Source: Clostridia bacterium
Lineage (GTDB): Bacteria; Bacillota; Clostridia; Christensenellales; Borkfalkiaceae
Direction of reading: 5' to 3'
NCBI GenBank assembly: GCA_017399035.1
Contig: JAFQEM010000007.1
Location: 1-64,000 of the forward strand
DNA length: 64,000 nucleotides
Under the pieces are notes generated by a model. That model searched no databases, was not told where the DNA came from, and saw only the letters and a list, made by a program, of their open reading frames with translations. Shown here one piece after another: positions 1-7,981 of the stretch. The first letter of the stretch is position 1; every line of letters begins with the position of its first letter. Both the position numbers and the translations under genes were made by a program.

Positions 1-253
1 CACGGTGAGCAACCCTTGCCATAGCAAGATACATACCAACTTCGGTGCATTCGCCGTTGAAGTTCATTCTCAAACCTTCAATAATTTCAGGGTCAACGCC
101 TTGAGCAACACCTACAACGTGTTCAGCCGCCCAAGAACGGTCTTGCGCTTGTTCTTTGAACTTGATAGCAGGTGCCATGCATTGATGGCATCTTTCGGGG
201 GCAGAATCCCCTTCGTGTACGTAACCGCAGATAGTGCAAACAAATTTTTTCAT
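1..253 (-). CDS. Reverse rubrerythrin, N-terminal part (cut by window edge)
   Basis: Peroxide-scavenging rubrerythrin of the 'reverse' type, in which the rubredoxin domain comes first. The visible 84 residues begin [15 protein letters not shown] and carry two Cys pairs of a rubredoxin iron site (C-x2-CGY at about residues 6-9 and CHQC at about 22-25). The start of the ferritin-like diiron domain follows, with a ligand-like Glu in the GECTEVGM stretch. The C-terminal part lies outside the window. An AAGGAGAA ribosome site precedes the ATG. It follows perR by 53 bases on the same strand, so PerR control of a peroxide-reducing enzyme is likely. In clostridia this class reduces H2O2 and O2 with NADH-derived electrons. 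Confidence 0.85.
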   Translation of the reverse strand, partial: MKKFVCTICGYVHEGDSAPERCHQCMAPAIKFKEQAQDRSWAAEHVVGVAQGVDPEIIEGLRMNFNGECTEVGMYLAMARVAHR

Positions 254-306
254 AATATTTTTCTCCTTTTCGGCTTTTTGCCGTATATATTTTTAATTTT
301 TAATAA

Positions 307-672
307 TCAACCGAAACACTCGGTACAATCACCGTAATAAATACATCTTTCGCCAGTAACTTTCAGACCTAAATCACTTATTTCATCAGGGGTTTTTGCA
401 GGTCTAAACAAATCAATTATTTTACCGCATTTGTTACAAATAAAATGGCTGTGCCTTGACGTGTCGCCATCATAATGCAACTTTTTATCTTGAGTTTCTA
501 GCGTTATAATCACACCCTCGTCTGCAAGAAGTTTTAAGTTTCTATAAACCGTGCCAAGGCTTATGTTTGGCTCAACTTCTCTTGCAGAATAATAAATCAT
601 ATCTGCAGTAGGGTGGTCGCATCTGCCCTTTATGATATCCGTTATAAGTTCACGCTGCCTTGAATAACGCAT
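307..672 (-). CDS. perR: Fur-family peroxide-responsive repressor PerR
   Basis: Metal-dependent transcriptional repressor of the Fur superfamily, 121 residues. The winged-helix region includes LGTVYRNLKLL at about 39-49. The dimerisation half has HYDGDTSRHSHF with the metal-binding His and Asp residues, a structural zinc pair CNKC, and a second pair CTEC near the C-terminus. The Asp in the DGDT segment and the rubrerythrin neighbour favour PerR over Fur or Zur. The ribosome site is AAGGAGGTG. A 13-bp palindrome at 702-714, 30 bases upstream, looks like its own operator. Assignment as PerR rather than another Fur paralogue is an inference. Confidence 0.8.
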   Translation of the reverse strand: MRYSRQRELITDIIKGRCDHPTADMIYYSAREVEPNISLGTVYRNLKLLADEGVIITLETQDKKLHYDGDTSRHSHFICNKCGKIIDLFRPAKTPDEISDLGLKVTGERCIYYGDCTECFG

Positions 673-701
673 AAGTAAGCACCTCCTTGCAAATCGTTAT
701 C

Positions 702-714
702 AGTAATGATTACT
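702..714. promoter_or_regulatory. Per-box-like operator
   Basis: AGTAAT-G-ATTACT is a perfect 6-1-6 dyad centred on 708. It resembles the Bacillus PerR box (TTATAAT-n-ATTATAA) in spacing and in the ATnAT core. Its place just upstream of perR suggests autoregulation of the perR-rubrerythrin transcript. Confidence 0.55.
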
Positions 715-852
715 ATTATTATATTCAACCTTGCACTATTTGTCAACAGTTTTTTCAATATTTTTAAAAAATTTTTTTCAGAATTTTTATAGACGCGTCT
801 TTACGATAAAAAAACACTATACATTATATAATAAAAATATGTTTAAAATTAT

Positions 853-3009
853 TTATTTTTTTATAAGTAAGCCCAGTTTTGGGTGTTGGTTAATAGTTTT
901 AATTCCCTTTTGTTTCAAAATATCAGTCATTTGCCAAACGGTAAAACCATAATAATCTCTATGGTCATGCCCGTCAAAACCTACGCTTATATAAACCCCA
1001 GCATCTTTTATAATTTTTATTTTGTCTTCGCTTTGAATAAAGTTTTTAACGTAAGCGTGTTCACGATATTTGTGAACGCTATCGTAACTAACGTTCATTT
1101 CCCAAAAGATACCTTTTTTAGCCATTTTGGCAAAAAACTCTTTATAATCGTAACCATATTTATCGCAATAAGCAAACAAATCGGTATGCGCAATTCCACA
1201 AACGATAGGGCATTTTTCACAATAATCAAACAAATTTGCGCCTATAACACTGCTATCTTCGGTAAGGTGTTCAATCAAACAATAGTCATATCCGTCCATT
1301 TTTTCCGTAAGCGAATGGTCAAACTGATGTGGATAAGTTGCAATTTCTATACCGCATAAAATACGTATTTTATCTTCATATTTTTTCGCAAGCGCGCGAA
1401 TTTCTTTTTTATATTCGTCGTGGCGGTCAAGAATACCAGTATTGTGGTCGTTAAAACCTAAAACGCTTATTCCGTTTACGATAGCCGTTTTAACCACGTT
1501 TTCAGGTATATCACGACTACAACAACTATAATAGGTATGCGAGTGCAAATCTACAATGCATTGTTTATGTTTTTCAAAAGTAGAAAGGGTTATTTCGTAA
1601 GCGTTTTCTGTGCGCATTTCAAAAACGAAAGGCGCGTGTGGAATTTTTTCTTCCGCCCACGAACGGAACACGCCTGCGTAACTTATTAAATGACCGTAAA
1701 CGTTGTCTATTGCAGAGTGATTTATAAACTTTCCGTCTTGTTGCTTAACTTGGTGAACGTGATAGCCCACAACATCTTTACCTAATAAAGAAAGCCAAGT
1801 GCTTATTTGATATTTTTGACTAAAGGGGGCGTTGTTTCTAGCGTGCCCCACGTCAAAATTAACGCCTACACGATGCGAACACTTTTGTGAAAGTAAATTT
1901 TTAAACGCCAAAACTTCATCAGGGGTATAACCAAAACGACGACTTTTATTTTTTCTATCCGCATCAGTCATATGCATATTTTCTACGCCTATCGTCAACG
2001 GATAATCAAACACACTTAACCTTTGAGCGATAAAAGACGTAATTTTATCTAAAATGCTATTATCTAAATTAACCGCATCAACTTCTACCACGGGAACGTG
2101 TTGAGTTAGCCTATTTGCCTTAAACTTAAGCGCAAATTCAATTAAATTTTCATAGCCGTTATCTGCATAAACTTTGCCGTCAGCATAATAAACTTCGGAT
2201 AAATGAACGGATAAATCTACCCCACCCGACGCGCGCCACTTTTCAATAAGAGAGCAAAGCCTTTCAAAGTCAAACTTGAGTGCGTTGGGGCGCAGTTCTA
2301 TACACTTCAATTTGTTTTTTATTGCAAACTCAATGTCAGATAGCGAATAACAACTAACGCCCAACCAGTTAAAAATATCGGTAGGCACGGGGCAAAAATA
2401 ATAAGTTTTTCTCAACTGTTTAGTATCGGTGTCATAATAAGTGATGCAAGGATTTTCCCCCACCGCTTTGTCGGGGTCTAAACATTGCAAACTTATAAAA
2501 AGTCCGTCTTGATAAGAGCGGTGCTCGTGAGCGAAAAACAAGGGTGTTTGTGGGTGGCGTTCTTTCCAACTTAATAGTTTTTGCTGTGAAGTTTTGTCTA
2601 AACTTTGCAAAGGGTGGTGCATAAACACCAAACTATGCTCGTCTGCGCTCTCAATAAGGTTAAAATCGGCGTTCTCAACACGTCTTTCACAGTCGTTTAT
2701 CGCATAGATTTTAAAATCGTTTACAACGTTTAAGCAAGGCGAACAAAGTTCTTTTATAACGCCGTGCGTATCGGGGTTTCTTAAATCAGAATTACCAGGG
2801 ATATACACGAAAGGGATTTGAGTGTTTTTAAGTTGTTCAATAAATTCTTGATAAATTTGCAAATTACCGTCTGCGGTAACGTCGCCTGCAAAAACAATGC
2901 AATCGGTTTTTTTCTTGCAAATATCTTCAACCGCCCAAGAGAGCGCAGAAAATTGCAAAGCGTTTTTGTCAAAAGGTAAATGCAAATCACAAATTAAACA
3001 AATTTTCAT
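853..3009 (-). CDS. Three-domain fusion: metallophosphatase, sugar-isomerase-like TIM barrel, PHP hydrolase
   Basis: A 718-residue protein that joins three metal-dependent folds. Residues 1 to about 210 are a calcineurin-like phosphoesterase: DLH near the start, then FAGDVTAD, PGNSD, MHHP and HEH as the metal ligands. Residues about 215-480 resemble a xylose-isomerase/AP-endonuclease-2 type TIM barrel (IELRPN, SVHLSEVYY, GVENMH, VNFDVGHAR, YHVHQ). The remainder is a PHP domain (DLHSHTYYS, FNDHNTG, GIEIAT, IAHTDL, GFDGHDH). There is no signal peptide, so it should be cytoplasmic. I start at the internal ATG (3009) rather than the upstream TTG at 3021. The ribosome site is weak (TTTGGTG). The substrate is unknown; all three folds act on phosphate esters or sugar phosphates. 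Confidence 0.75.
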   Translation of the reverse strand: MKICLICDLHLPFDKNALQFSALSWAVEDICKKKTDCIVFAGDVTADGNLQIYQEFIEQLKNTQIPFVYIPGNSDLRNPDTHGVIKELCSPCLNVVNDFKIYAINDCERRVENADFNLIESADEHSLVFMHHPLQSLDKTSQQKLLSWKERHPQTPLFFAHEHRSYQDGLFISLQCLDPDKAVGENPCITYYDTDTKQLRKTYYFCPVPTDIFNWLGVSCYSLSDIEFAIKNKLKCIELRPNALKFDFERLCSLIEKWRASGGVDLSVHLSEVYYADGKVYADNGYENLIEFALKFKANRLTQHVPVVEVDAVNLDNSILDKITSFIAQRLSVFDYPLTIGVENMHMTDADRKNKSRRFGYTPDEVLAFKNLLSQKCSHRVGVNFDVGHARNNAPFSQKYQISTWLSLLGKDVVGYHVHQVKQQDGKFINHSAIDNVYGHLISYAGVFRSWAEEKIPHAPFVFEMRTENAYEITLSTFEKHKQCIVDLHSHTYYSCCSRDIPENVVKTAIVNGISVLGFNDHNTGILDRHDEYKKEIRALAKKYEDKIRILCGIEIATYPHQFDHSLTEKMDGYDYCLIEHLTEDSSVIGANLFDYCEKCPIVCGIAHTDLFAYCDKYGYDYKEFFAKMAKKGIFWEMNVSYDSVHKYREHAYVKNFIQSEDKIKIIKDAGVYISVGFDGHDHRDYYGFTVWQMTDILKQKGIKTINQHPKLGLLIKK

Positions 3010-3038
3010 TTTAAGCACCAAAGAATTTTTTTAATTAT

Positions 3039-3066
3039 ATTATAATGTATATAAACGTAAAAACAA
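3039..3066 (-). promoter_or_regulatory. Putative promoter of the fusion gene
   Basis: On the minus strand TTGTTT (3061-3066) and TATAAT (3039-3044) are 16 bases apart. The predicted transcript begins about 25 bases before the ATG. Confidence 0.45.
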
Positions 3067-3081
3067 ATTATTTTAAACAAA

Positions 3082-3111
3082 AAGGCTTAACGGAAACGCC
3101 GAAAAGCCCTT
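3082..3111 (-). terminator. Terminator of the surface-protein cluster
   Basis: Imperfect hairpin built on AAGG-CTT and AAG-CCCTT arms. On the minus strand it is followed by TTTTTGTTT. It lies 6 bases after the stop of the beta-helix lipoprotein and before the fusion gene. Confidence 0.6.
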
Positions 3112-3117
3112 GTTTTT

Positions 3118-4425
3118 TTAATAGATAAAAATCTGTTTACCCAAAAGGTAATAATTTCCGTCTTCTTGAGACCAAGCCGAACCGAAATTTTCTAAAGCGT
3201 TGCCGGAAAAATCTTCAAAAGTAGGTAACCAAGTTAAGTTACCAGTAGCCTTTTTACCCTCGCCTAAAAGGAAGTTTGAAAGCGACTGATAAAAATAAAT
3301 ATTGCTACCGTTCTCTACAAAATCGCCTGCGGACGCGCCGTAAAACTTGCCGTCGGTTGTAAGACTAAAAAACCTTTCCGAACCTGTTTGAGAAATAAAA
3401 GCGCAAGAATTATAAGTAACGTTTTTTTGCGAACGCGCAACCGCACCACCCGCCGAAATCATTTCGCCTGCAACGTTAAAAACGTCGTTATGGAAAACGC
3501 AGTTGACAACTTGCGCGCCGTCGTAAACGTGAGAAAGCACCGCAATATAATTATCGGTTTTATCTAGATAATTGTCGATATCGTGTTTCTTTTCGTCAGG
3601 TCTTATGATAGGCTTATTTATTTGAGAAACGAAAATATTTTCTAACCTACCTTTTAAGGTATAAACAAAACTTGCAGACGCATACATTCTTGACTTAACT
3701 TCATAAGTGCAGTCAGAGAATACCTGCATATTTTTAATCACCGCATCACTTTCAACCGTGCCGAAAATTCCGCCGTAAACGAAAGGTAGTTGACTGCCCG
3801 ACCAGTTTATGTGTTGGTCAACCATAATGTTTAAAGAATATCCGTCGCCGTCAAGCGTAGCAGTAAAAGGCTTTGACACAAAGAACATTGCATTGCGAAG
3901 ACCGTTTATTTCAGGCACTCTATCGTCAGATGCAAAAGCAATTGTAGCGTAATCGTTGACCGAACCGTCGTTTGACGGACCTTTGCCGTAAAGATAAATA
4001 TCTTCACTCATCAAAAAATAATCGGTAGACTTGTATTCGCCTTTTAGAGTTGAATAAAACGTTTGTTGATTTAGTTCAACTATATTAAATTCAAGCGTCT
4101 TTCTGCTTGTTGCAATAAGTTCATTTGAATTGTTAAAGCCCTCAACGGAAATTTTCCATTTGCCAAAAGCGATAGGTCTATTGTCAATTATAGCGCGCGC
4201 AAGGTCAACCGAGTTTTCGGTTATGGTAACCAAAAGCGTGCCACTGGTATAAACTTTATATTGTGAAACGTCTTTTCCGCCGTCAACGTTTAGCGTTCCG
4301 TTTTCTACCGCAAGAGTGAGCGTTTGCAATCCGTCGCCTTGGGGCGGTTGAGATCGACCGTTGCACCCGACAGCCGAACAAAATATCATTATAAAAGTTA
4401 AAAATACGGTGATAATTTTTTTCAT
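3118..4425 (-). CDS. Lipoprotein with one beta-helix surface module
   Basis: Exported lipoprotein of 435 residues. The N-terminus MKKIITVFLTFIMIFCSAVGC is a lipoprotein signal with the acceptor Cys after AVG. A short Ig-like stretch follows. Then comes a module that recurs in the two large neighbours: a LDGDGYSLNI turn, asparagine-rich beta-helix rungs (VIKNMQVFSDC, ENIFV, VVNCVFH), a SLSNFLLGEG segment, and a closing W-x-n-YYLLGKQIF. The open frame extends 45 codons further upstream, but that part has no signal-peptide sense and no ribosome site. No clear ribosome site precedes 4425 or 4431 either; a 15-bp hairpin sits just upstream. Function is not recognised; a cell-surface glycan-binding or scaffold role is an inference from the cluster. 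Confidence 0.7.
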   Translation of the reverse strand: MKKIITVFLTFIMIFCSAVGCNGRSQPPQGDGLQTLTLAVENGTLNVDGGKDVSQYKVYTSGTLLVTITENSVDLARAIIDNRPIAFGKWKISVEGFNNSNELIATSRKTLEFNIVELNQQTFYSTLKGEYKSTDYFLMSEDIYLYGKGPSNDGSVNDYATIAFASDDRVPEINGLRNAMFFVSKPFTATLDGDGYSLNIMVDQHINWSGSQLPFVYGGIFGTVESDAVIKNMQVFSDCTYEVKSRMYASASFVYTLKGRLENIFVSQINKPIIRPDEKKHDIDNYLDKTDNYIAVLSHVYDGAQVVNCVFHNDVFNVAGEMISAGGAVARSQKNVTYNSCAFISQTGSERFFSLTTDGKFYGASAGDFVENGSNIYFYQSLSNFLLGEGKKATGNLTWLPTFEDFSGNALENFGSAWSQEDGNYYLLGKQIFIY

Positions 4426-4441
4426 AGTCATAAATAAAATT

Positions 4442-4479
4442 TTTTCTAACCGCCCCGTTTTTTTGGGGCGGTTAGAAAA
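4442..4479. terminator. 15-bp perfect hairpin before the lipoprotein gene
   Basis: TTTTCTAACCGCCCC (4442-4456) and its exact complement (4465-4479) enclose an 8-base loop. On the minus strand it is followed by a weak AATTTTATTT tract and ends 11 bases before the first candidate ATG (4431). It may end the upstream transcript or fold in the 5' leader of the next gene. Confidence 0.5.
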
Positions 4480-4594
4480 TTTTAACGTGTTTACCCAAAC
4501 CCACTTGAAAATCAAGGGATTTTTGTGTTTAGTTTTGCCAAACTGCTTAACCTTTAGCATTATCAGATTTAGCAGTTTTATAATAAAGTTTTTT

Positions 4595-4630
4595 TTAATT
4601 CTAAAGCACGATATCGTGCTTTAGAATTAA
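4595..4630. repeat. 36-bp perfect palindrome
   Basis: Two 18-base arms centred on GAT|ATC are exact reverse complements with no loop (TTAATTCTAAAGCACGAT and its complement). It lies 24 bases after the stop of the 992-residue protein. On the minus strand the following bases are A-rich, not T-rich, so it is not a standard intrinsic terminator in that direction. Confidence 0.8.
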
Positions 4631-4654
4631 ATTTTGTTTAGTTTAAACCGCCAT

Positions 4655-7633
4655 TTATTGTGCAGGTGTATAAACTGTTTGACCGCAAAGGGTAATTCCG
4701 CTTGCGCTAATGTTCCAAACGCTATCCCAGTTGGTATAAGCATAAGCAGGTGTTTCGCTAGTGCCGAAAGCATCTTTAGAAATTTGAGCATCTCCATAAT
4801 AATCTGAAACACGGAAACTAGAACTTGAAGAAGTCCAAGAACCTTTTTCACCGTCAACACCATTTAAGAAGTTTGCTATAGAAGTATATCTATACAATAA
4901 CCCTGTAGAGTTTAAATTACCAGTAATGACATCAATCGGTTCATTTGATTTAGAATTTATATAAATATTATTGTTAAATACACCAGCGTTAAGAGTACCT
5001 ACTGCAGAAATACCAATGGTTGCGGTTTCTGCAATTGATATATCAAAAATACAATTTTCAATTCGTGCAGACGTTGCTTCTGTTATAACATATGCCGTTG
5101 CTTTACCTGCTGAAACATCTAGGTCGAAATAACAATTTACCAAAGAACCTACAAGACCGCTTTCACTGTCTGTAACAACTTTATACGCAAATGCGCATCT
5201 AGGTAAATCCGCATAAGTTGCGTTAATATCAAACACCAAATTTTTCCAGTTACCACAATGTGTATACATTATGCCAGCACTATTCCAGTTACCATAAGAG
5301 AAAGTAAATCCAACCGTATGACCTCTACCATCAAGAGTGATATAAGTTGTTTCAAATACGGTATGAACCTTATATGCAGATGCAGGGTTATGACTAATTA
5401 AACCTGTATTTGGTAACGTTACGTTTTCAGTAAGATAGAAATAAATTCCTGCATTTTCTGCAGTGTTATATTCATCAATAGTTGACTTAAAGTTTTCGTT
5501 ATTAAGTGCTTTATAAGTTTTGGTTATTTCACCAGCGTAAGAAGAACTTTCAACTTTTACGGTATAAGTTTTATCTGCATTTAATCCGTTTTCAAACGCC
5601 CAAGCCGTAAGGTCAAACTTACCATTTTCAGCAGAAACGGGTGTGCCGTCAACAGTTACGGTAGCAGTTTCGCCTTTAGTGTCAAAGGTAACAATACCGT
5701 CTAAATCTACGGCAACAACAATAGATTTGTTATAAACTTCTCTTCCGCAAAGTTTAATTATGCCGTTTTCTTTATCAAAAGACCAAACGTTGGTGTCAAA
5801 CGTTGAATAATTATAAACGGGTGCGTCGGTTGTGTCAACTGCCGTATAACTTGTAAATTCAGTATTACCCATAGTTTTATGATTTCCACCATTAAGCATA
5901 GCGTTAACAGAAGTATACAAATATTGTCTTCCAACAGTCTTATTGTTTACTACTGAAGTTACAAACTGATAATTTTCATAATTAGAAATAACTATATTAT
6001 TATCGTATACAGGGCTGTTTGTTGCAGAAGAATCCGCAACAGAAACAGATATGCCGTCTGTCGCTTTAATGTTAAATATGTTATCTTTAATTAAACCTGC
6101 GCCACAACTGAAAATAGCAACGCTCGATACGGTGGGTTCAACTGCGGTTACGTTTATATCAAAATAACAATTTATAACACCGTTTGCATCACCACTAGTT
6201 CTATTTGGATGTGAGTCTGTTAAAACACCTGCAATCTTGCCAGTGAAAGTTAAATCTAAATCAAAGTAAATGTTACTCCAAGTTGCATTCATACATTCAA
6301 CAAAACCAACAAACGCATCTGACGTTGTGGTGATATCATAACTCATAGAATATCCTCTTCCGTCCAAGTGAGCGTGCACACCTTGAAGTATTGCTTGACG
6401 AATCCACTTTTTAGTTACGTCACTAGAAGTAAATGAAACGTTTTCAGTCAAGAAATAGTGTCTTGTTGACTTATTATCGGCAGTTGCAGTTGCTATTTTA
6501 GTTTTGAAGTTTGCATTTGTTACAGGTATAAATTTATGAGTTACACTGCCTTCTAAACCTGCGCTTGAAACGCTGATAGTGAAATCAGTTTCAGCCGTTA
6601 TAGTGTTGTTATCAAGAATATAATCAACTATATTCAAAGTGTCTGCACTATAAGTTCCGTCAACAGCCGTGCCGTTTACTTTAACGGTGGTTTCTTCGCC
6701 ATTAGTATTTAAAGCGAGCGTTCCGTCTGCATTAACAACGGGTTTTACTTCGCCTTTAGTTACGTTAACGGTTGCAGTTGCAGTATAATTTGAGCCAGTT
6801 GCTGAAAGAATTGTTGCAGTAACTGTTGCGCTACCACCCTTTAAGCCCTTGATTGCGCCGTTTGCAGTAACTTCTGCAACGCCGTTATCTTCAACCGTTA
6901 AAATAGGCGTTACTTTTGCGCCGTTTACGGTGAGTTCGGGGGTAACTTCTTGATAGCAACCAACGGTGAGTTCAGAATTTGTAAACTTAAATTCTGCGTT
7001 TGCCATTGCCGTGTCAATCATTGCAAGAAGATTTTCTTGATTTTTTTCAAGATTTTCAACGTCTTCAAGGTCTTCTGCGGTCTTTGTCATCTCTACCGTT
7101 AAAACTTGCAAAGGCGTTCTGGTAACTGCGTTTTCAGCGTAACCTTTAACTTCGCCACCTACCGCATAATAACCAAGAGCGGTATACGGGGTGTTAAGGT
7201 TTTCGCCTTGAAGATTCATTATAACAAGATTATAACGATATTCATTTGACGCTTTACCGGGGTTATACTTTTCGTCCCAAACACTTCTTTCAACTTTTGT
7301 GCCCTTTGCCTTAAAGTCTTCCATATCGGTAACGTTTCTGCCGATTATAGTACCAAAAGTAACTTCTTGACCAGGATAAGTGTCGATTATTGATTGATAA
7401 TCAGTTGCTGGTATCGTGGTGGTAAACCTTATACCAAACGGGTCTTCGTCAGTTCCCATACCCATTCTTACGCTTGCGCCGTCAACAGCGGTAAACGTAG
7501 AGTAAGTTTGTGTAGAGGATTGTTCGCTTGCTCTAACTAGATTGCTGGGCATAACTGCAAACGCCAAACAAAAACTAATTACAGCCAAAACGAATAAACT
7601 TAAAATTTGTTTGCTTAATTTTTTTGTCTTCAT
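4655..7633 (-). CDS. Secreted protein with a Big_2 Ig-like domain and two beta-helix modules
   Basis: A 992-residue exported protein. Residues 1-35 form a signal peptide ending LVRA. An N-terminal region of about 190 residues that I do not recognise follows (TAVDGASVRMGMGTDEDP onward). Next is a bacterial Ig-like group 2 domain at about 225-300 (ELTVGCYQEVTPEL, GAIKGLKGGSATVTATI). Two copies of the cluster's beta-helix module follow, each with LDGRGYSM or LDGRGHTV, rungs such as VINCYFDINV, a Y-TS-n-LNG segment, and a closing W-n-GI-n-LCG-n-VY motif. No cell-wall sorting signal or membrane anchor is visible. The start at 7633 has GGAG at good spacing; the GTG at 7648 does not. It is probably co-transcribed with the DUF4838 protein and sugar permeases. 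Confidence 0.75.
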   Translation of the reverse strand: MKTKKLSKQILSLFVLAVISFCLAFAVMPSNLVRASEQSSTQTYSTFTAVDGASVRMGMGTDEDPFGIRFTTTIPATDYQSIIDTYPGQEVTFGTIIGRNVTDMEDFKAKGTKVERSVWDEKYNPGKASNEYRYNLVIMNLQGENLNTPYTALGYYAVGGEVKGYAENAVTRTPLQVLTVEMTKTAEDLEDVENLEKNQENLLAMIDTAMANAEFKFTNSELTVGCYQEVTPELTVNGAKVTPILTVEDNGVAEVTANGAIKGLKGGSATVTATILSATGSNYTATATVNVTKGEVKPVVNADGTLALNTNGEETTVKVNGTAVDGTYSADTLNIVDYILDNNTITAETDFTISVSSAGLEGSVTHKFIPVTNANFKTKIATATADNKSTRHYFLTENVSFTSSDVTKKWIRQAILQGVHAHLDGRGYSMSYDITTTSDAFVGFVECMNATWSNIYFDLDLTFTGKIAGVLTDSHPNRTSGDANGVINCYFDINVTAVEPTVSSVAIFSCGAGLIKDNIFNIKATDGISVSVADSSATNSPVYDNNIVISNYENYQFVTSVVNNKTVGRQYLYTSVNAMLNGGNHKTMGNTEFTSYTAVDTTDAPVYNYSTFDTNVWSFDKENGIIKLCGREVYNKSIVVAVDLDGIVTFDTKGETATVTVDGTPVSAENGKFDLTAWAFENGLNADKTYTVKVESSSYAGEITKTYKALNNENFKSTIDEYNTAENAGIYFYLTENVTLPNTGLISHNPASAYKVHTVFETTYITLDGRGHTVGFTFSYGNWNSAGIMYTHCGNWKNLVFDINATYADLPRCAFAYKVVTDSESGLVGSLVNCYFDLDVSAGKATAYVITEATSARIENCIFDISIAETATIGISAVGTLNAGVFNNNIYINSKSNEPIDVITGNLNSTGLLYRYTSIANFLNGVDGEKGSWTSSSSSFRVSDYYGDAQISKDAFGTSETPAYAYTNWDSVWNISASGITLCGQTVYTPAQ

Positions 7634-7672
7634 ACATTTTTTCTCCACTTTTTTCTTTTACGTTGCCGTTTA

Positions 7673-7810
7673 CTACAACGTTCCGTTATCATAGCCGATA
7701 TTTTTATCGTCTACTAAATTGTCGCCGCCTACACTTAAAAGTAACACGTCTTTCATAGCAAGTTCGGTAAACAAAACGACAGGGTGCTGATACTTGAGTT
7801 TTTTGTTCAT
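7673..7810 (-). CDS. Small unannotated ORF, 45 residues
   Basis: A short frame with a strong ribosome site (CAGGAGGAGTTTTT before the ATG) and a TAG stop 39 bases before the next gene. The product begins MNKKLKYQHPVVLFTELAMK and ends in an acidic, Gly/Asn-rich tail (SVGGDNLVDD and after). There is no signal peptide or membrane segment. I know similar short peptides with this layout from Clostridia genomes but no function. Its tail loosely resembles the acidic C-terminal tail of the upstream 1333-residue protein (SVETGDDFISDSD). Support rests on the ribosome site and position. Confidence 0.55.
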   Translation of the reverse strand: MNKKLKYQHPVVLFTELAMKDVLLLSVGGDNLVDDKNIGYDNGTL

Positions 7811-7981
7811 AAAAACTCCTCCTGTAATTTTATATTACACTTTTTAAGGTTAGGTTATATAATGCGTTAAAACTTAACCTTGTGTAAAAGTGCTAAAACC
7901 TTTTTTATTTTGCGGTGGTTTTTTGCCACCGCAACAATTACTTTTTTATCGGGGTTTAAGTTTTGCCTTTGCCCGATTTAA
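7811..7981. other. Gap with hairpins between surface-protein genes
   Basis: This stretch contains a 9-bp hairpin (7910-7918 with 7926-7934, loop of T residues) and a second imperfect inverted repeat AAGGTTA/TTAACCTT at about 7846-7880. On the minus strand the first hairpin is followed by A-rich DNA, so termination after the 1333-residue gene would be inefficient at best. Confidence 0.5.

Noticed and set aside
5..337. Plus-strand reading frame of 110 codons
   Set aside because: It lies opposite the rubrerythrin and the perR 3' end, has low-complexity hydrophobic ends, and the minus-strand rubredoxin motifs are unmistakable.
4426..4560. N-terminal 45-codon extension of the beta-helix lipoprotein
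   Set aside because: It places a lipoprotein signal internally, overlaps the strong hairpin and has no ribosome site.
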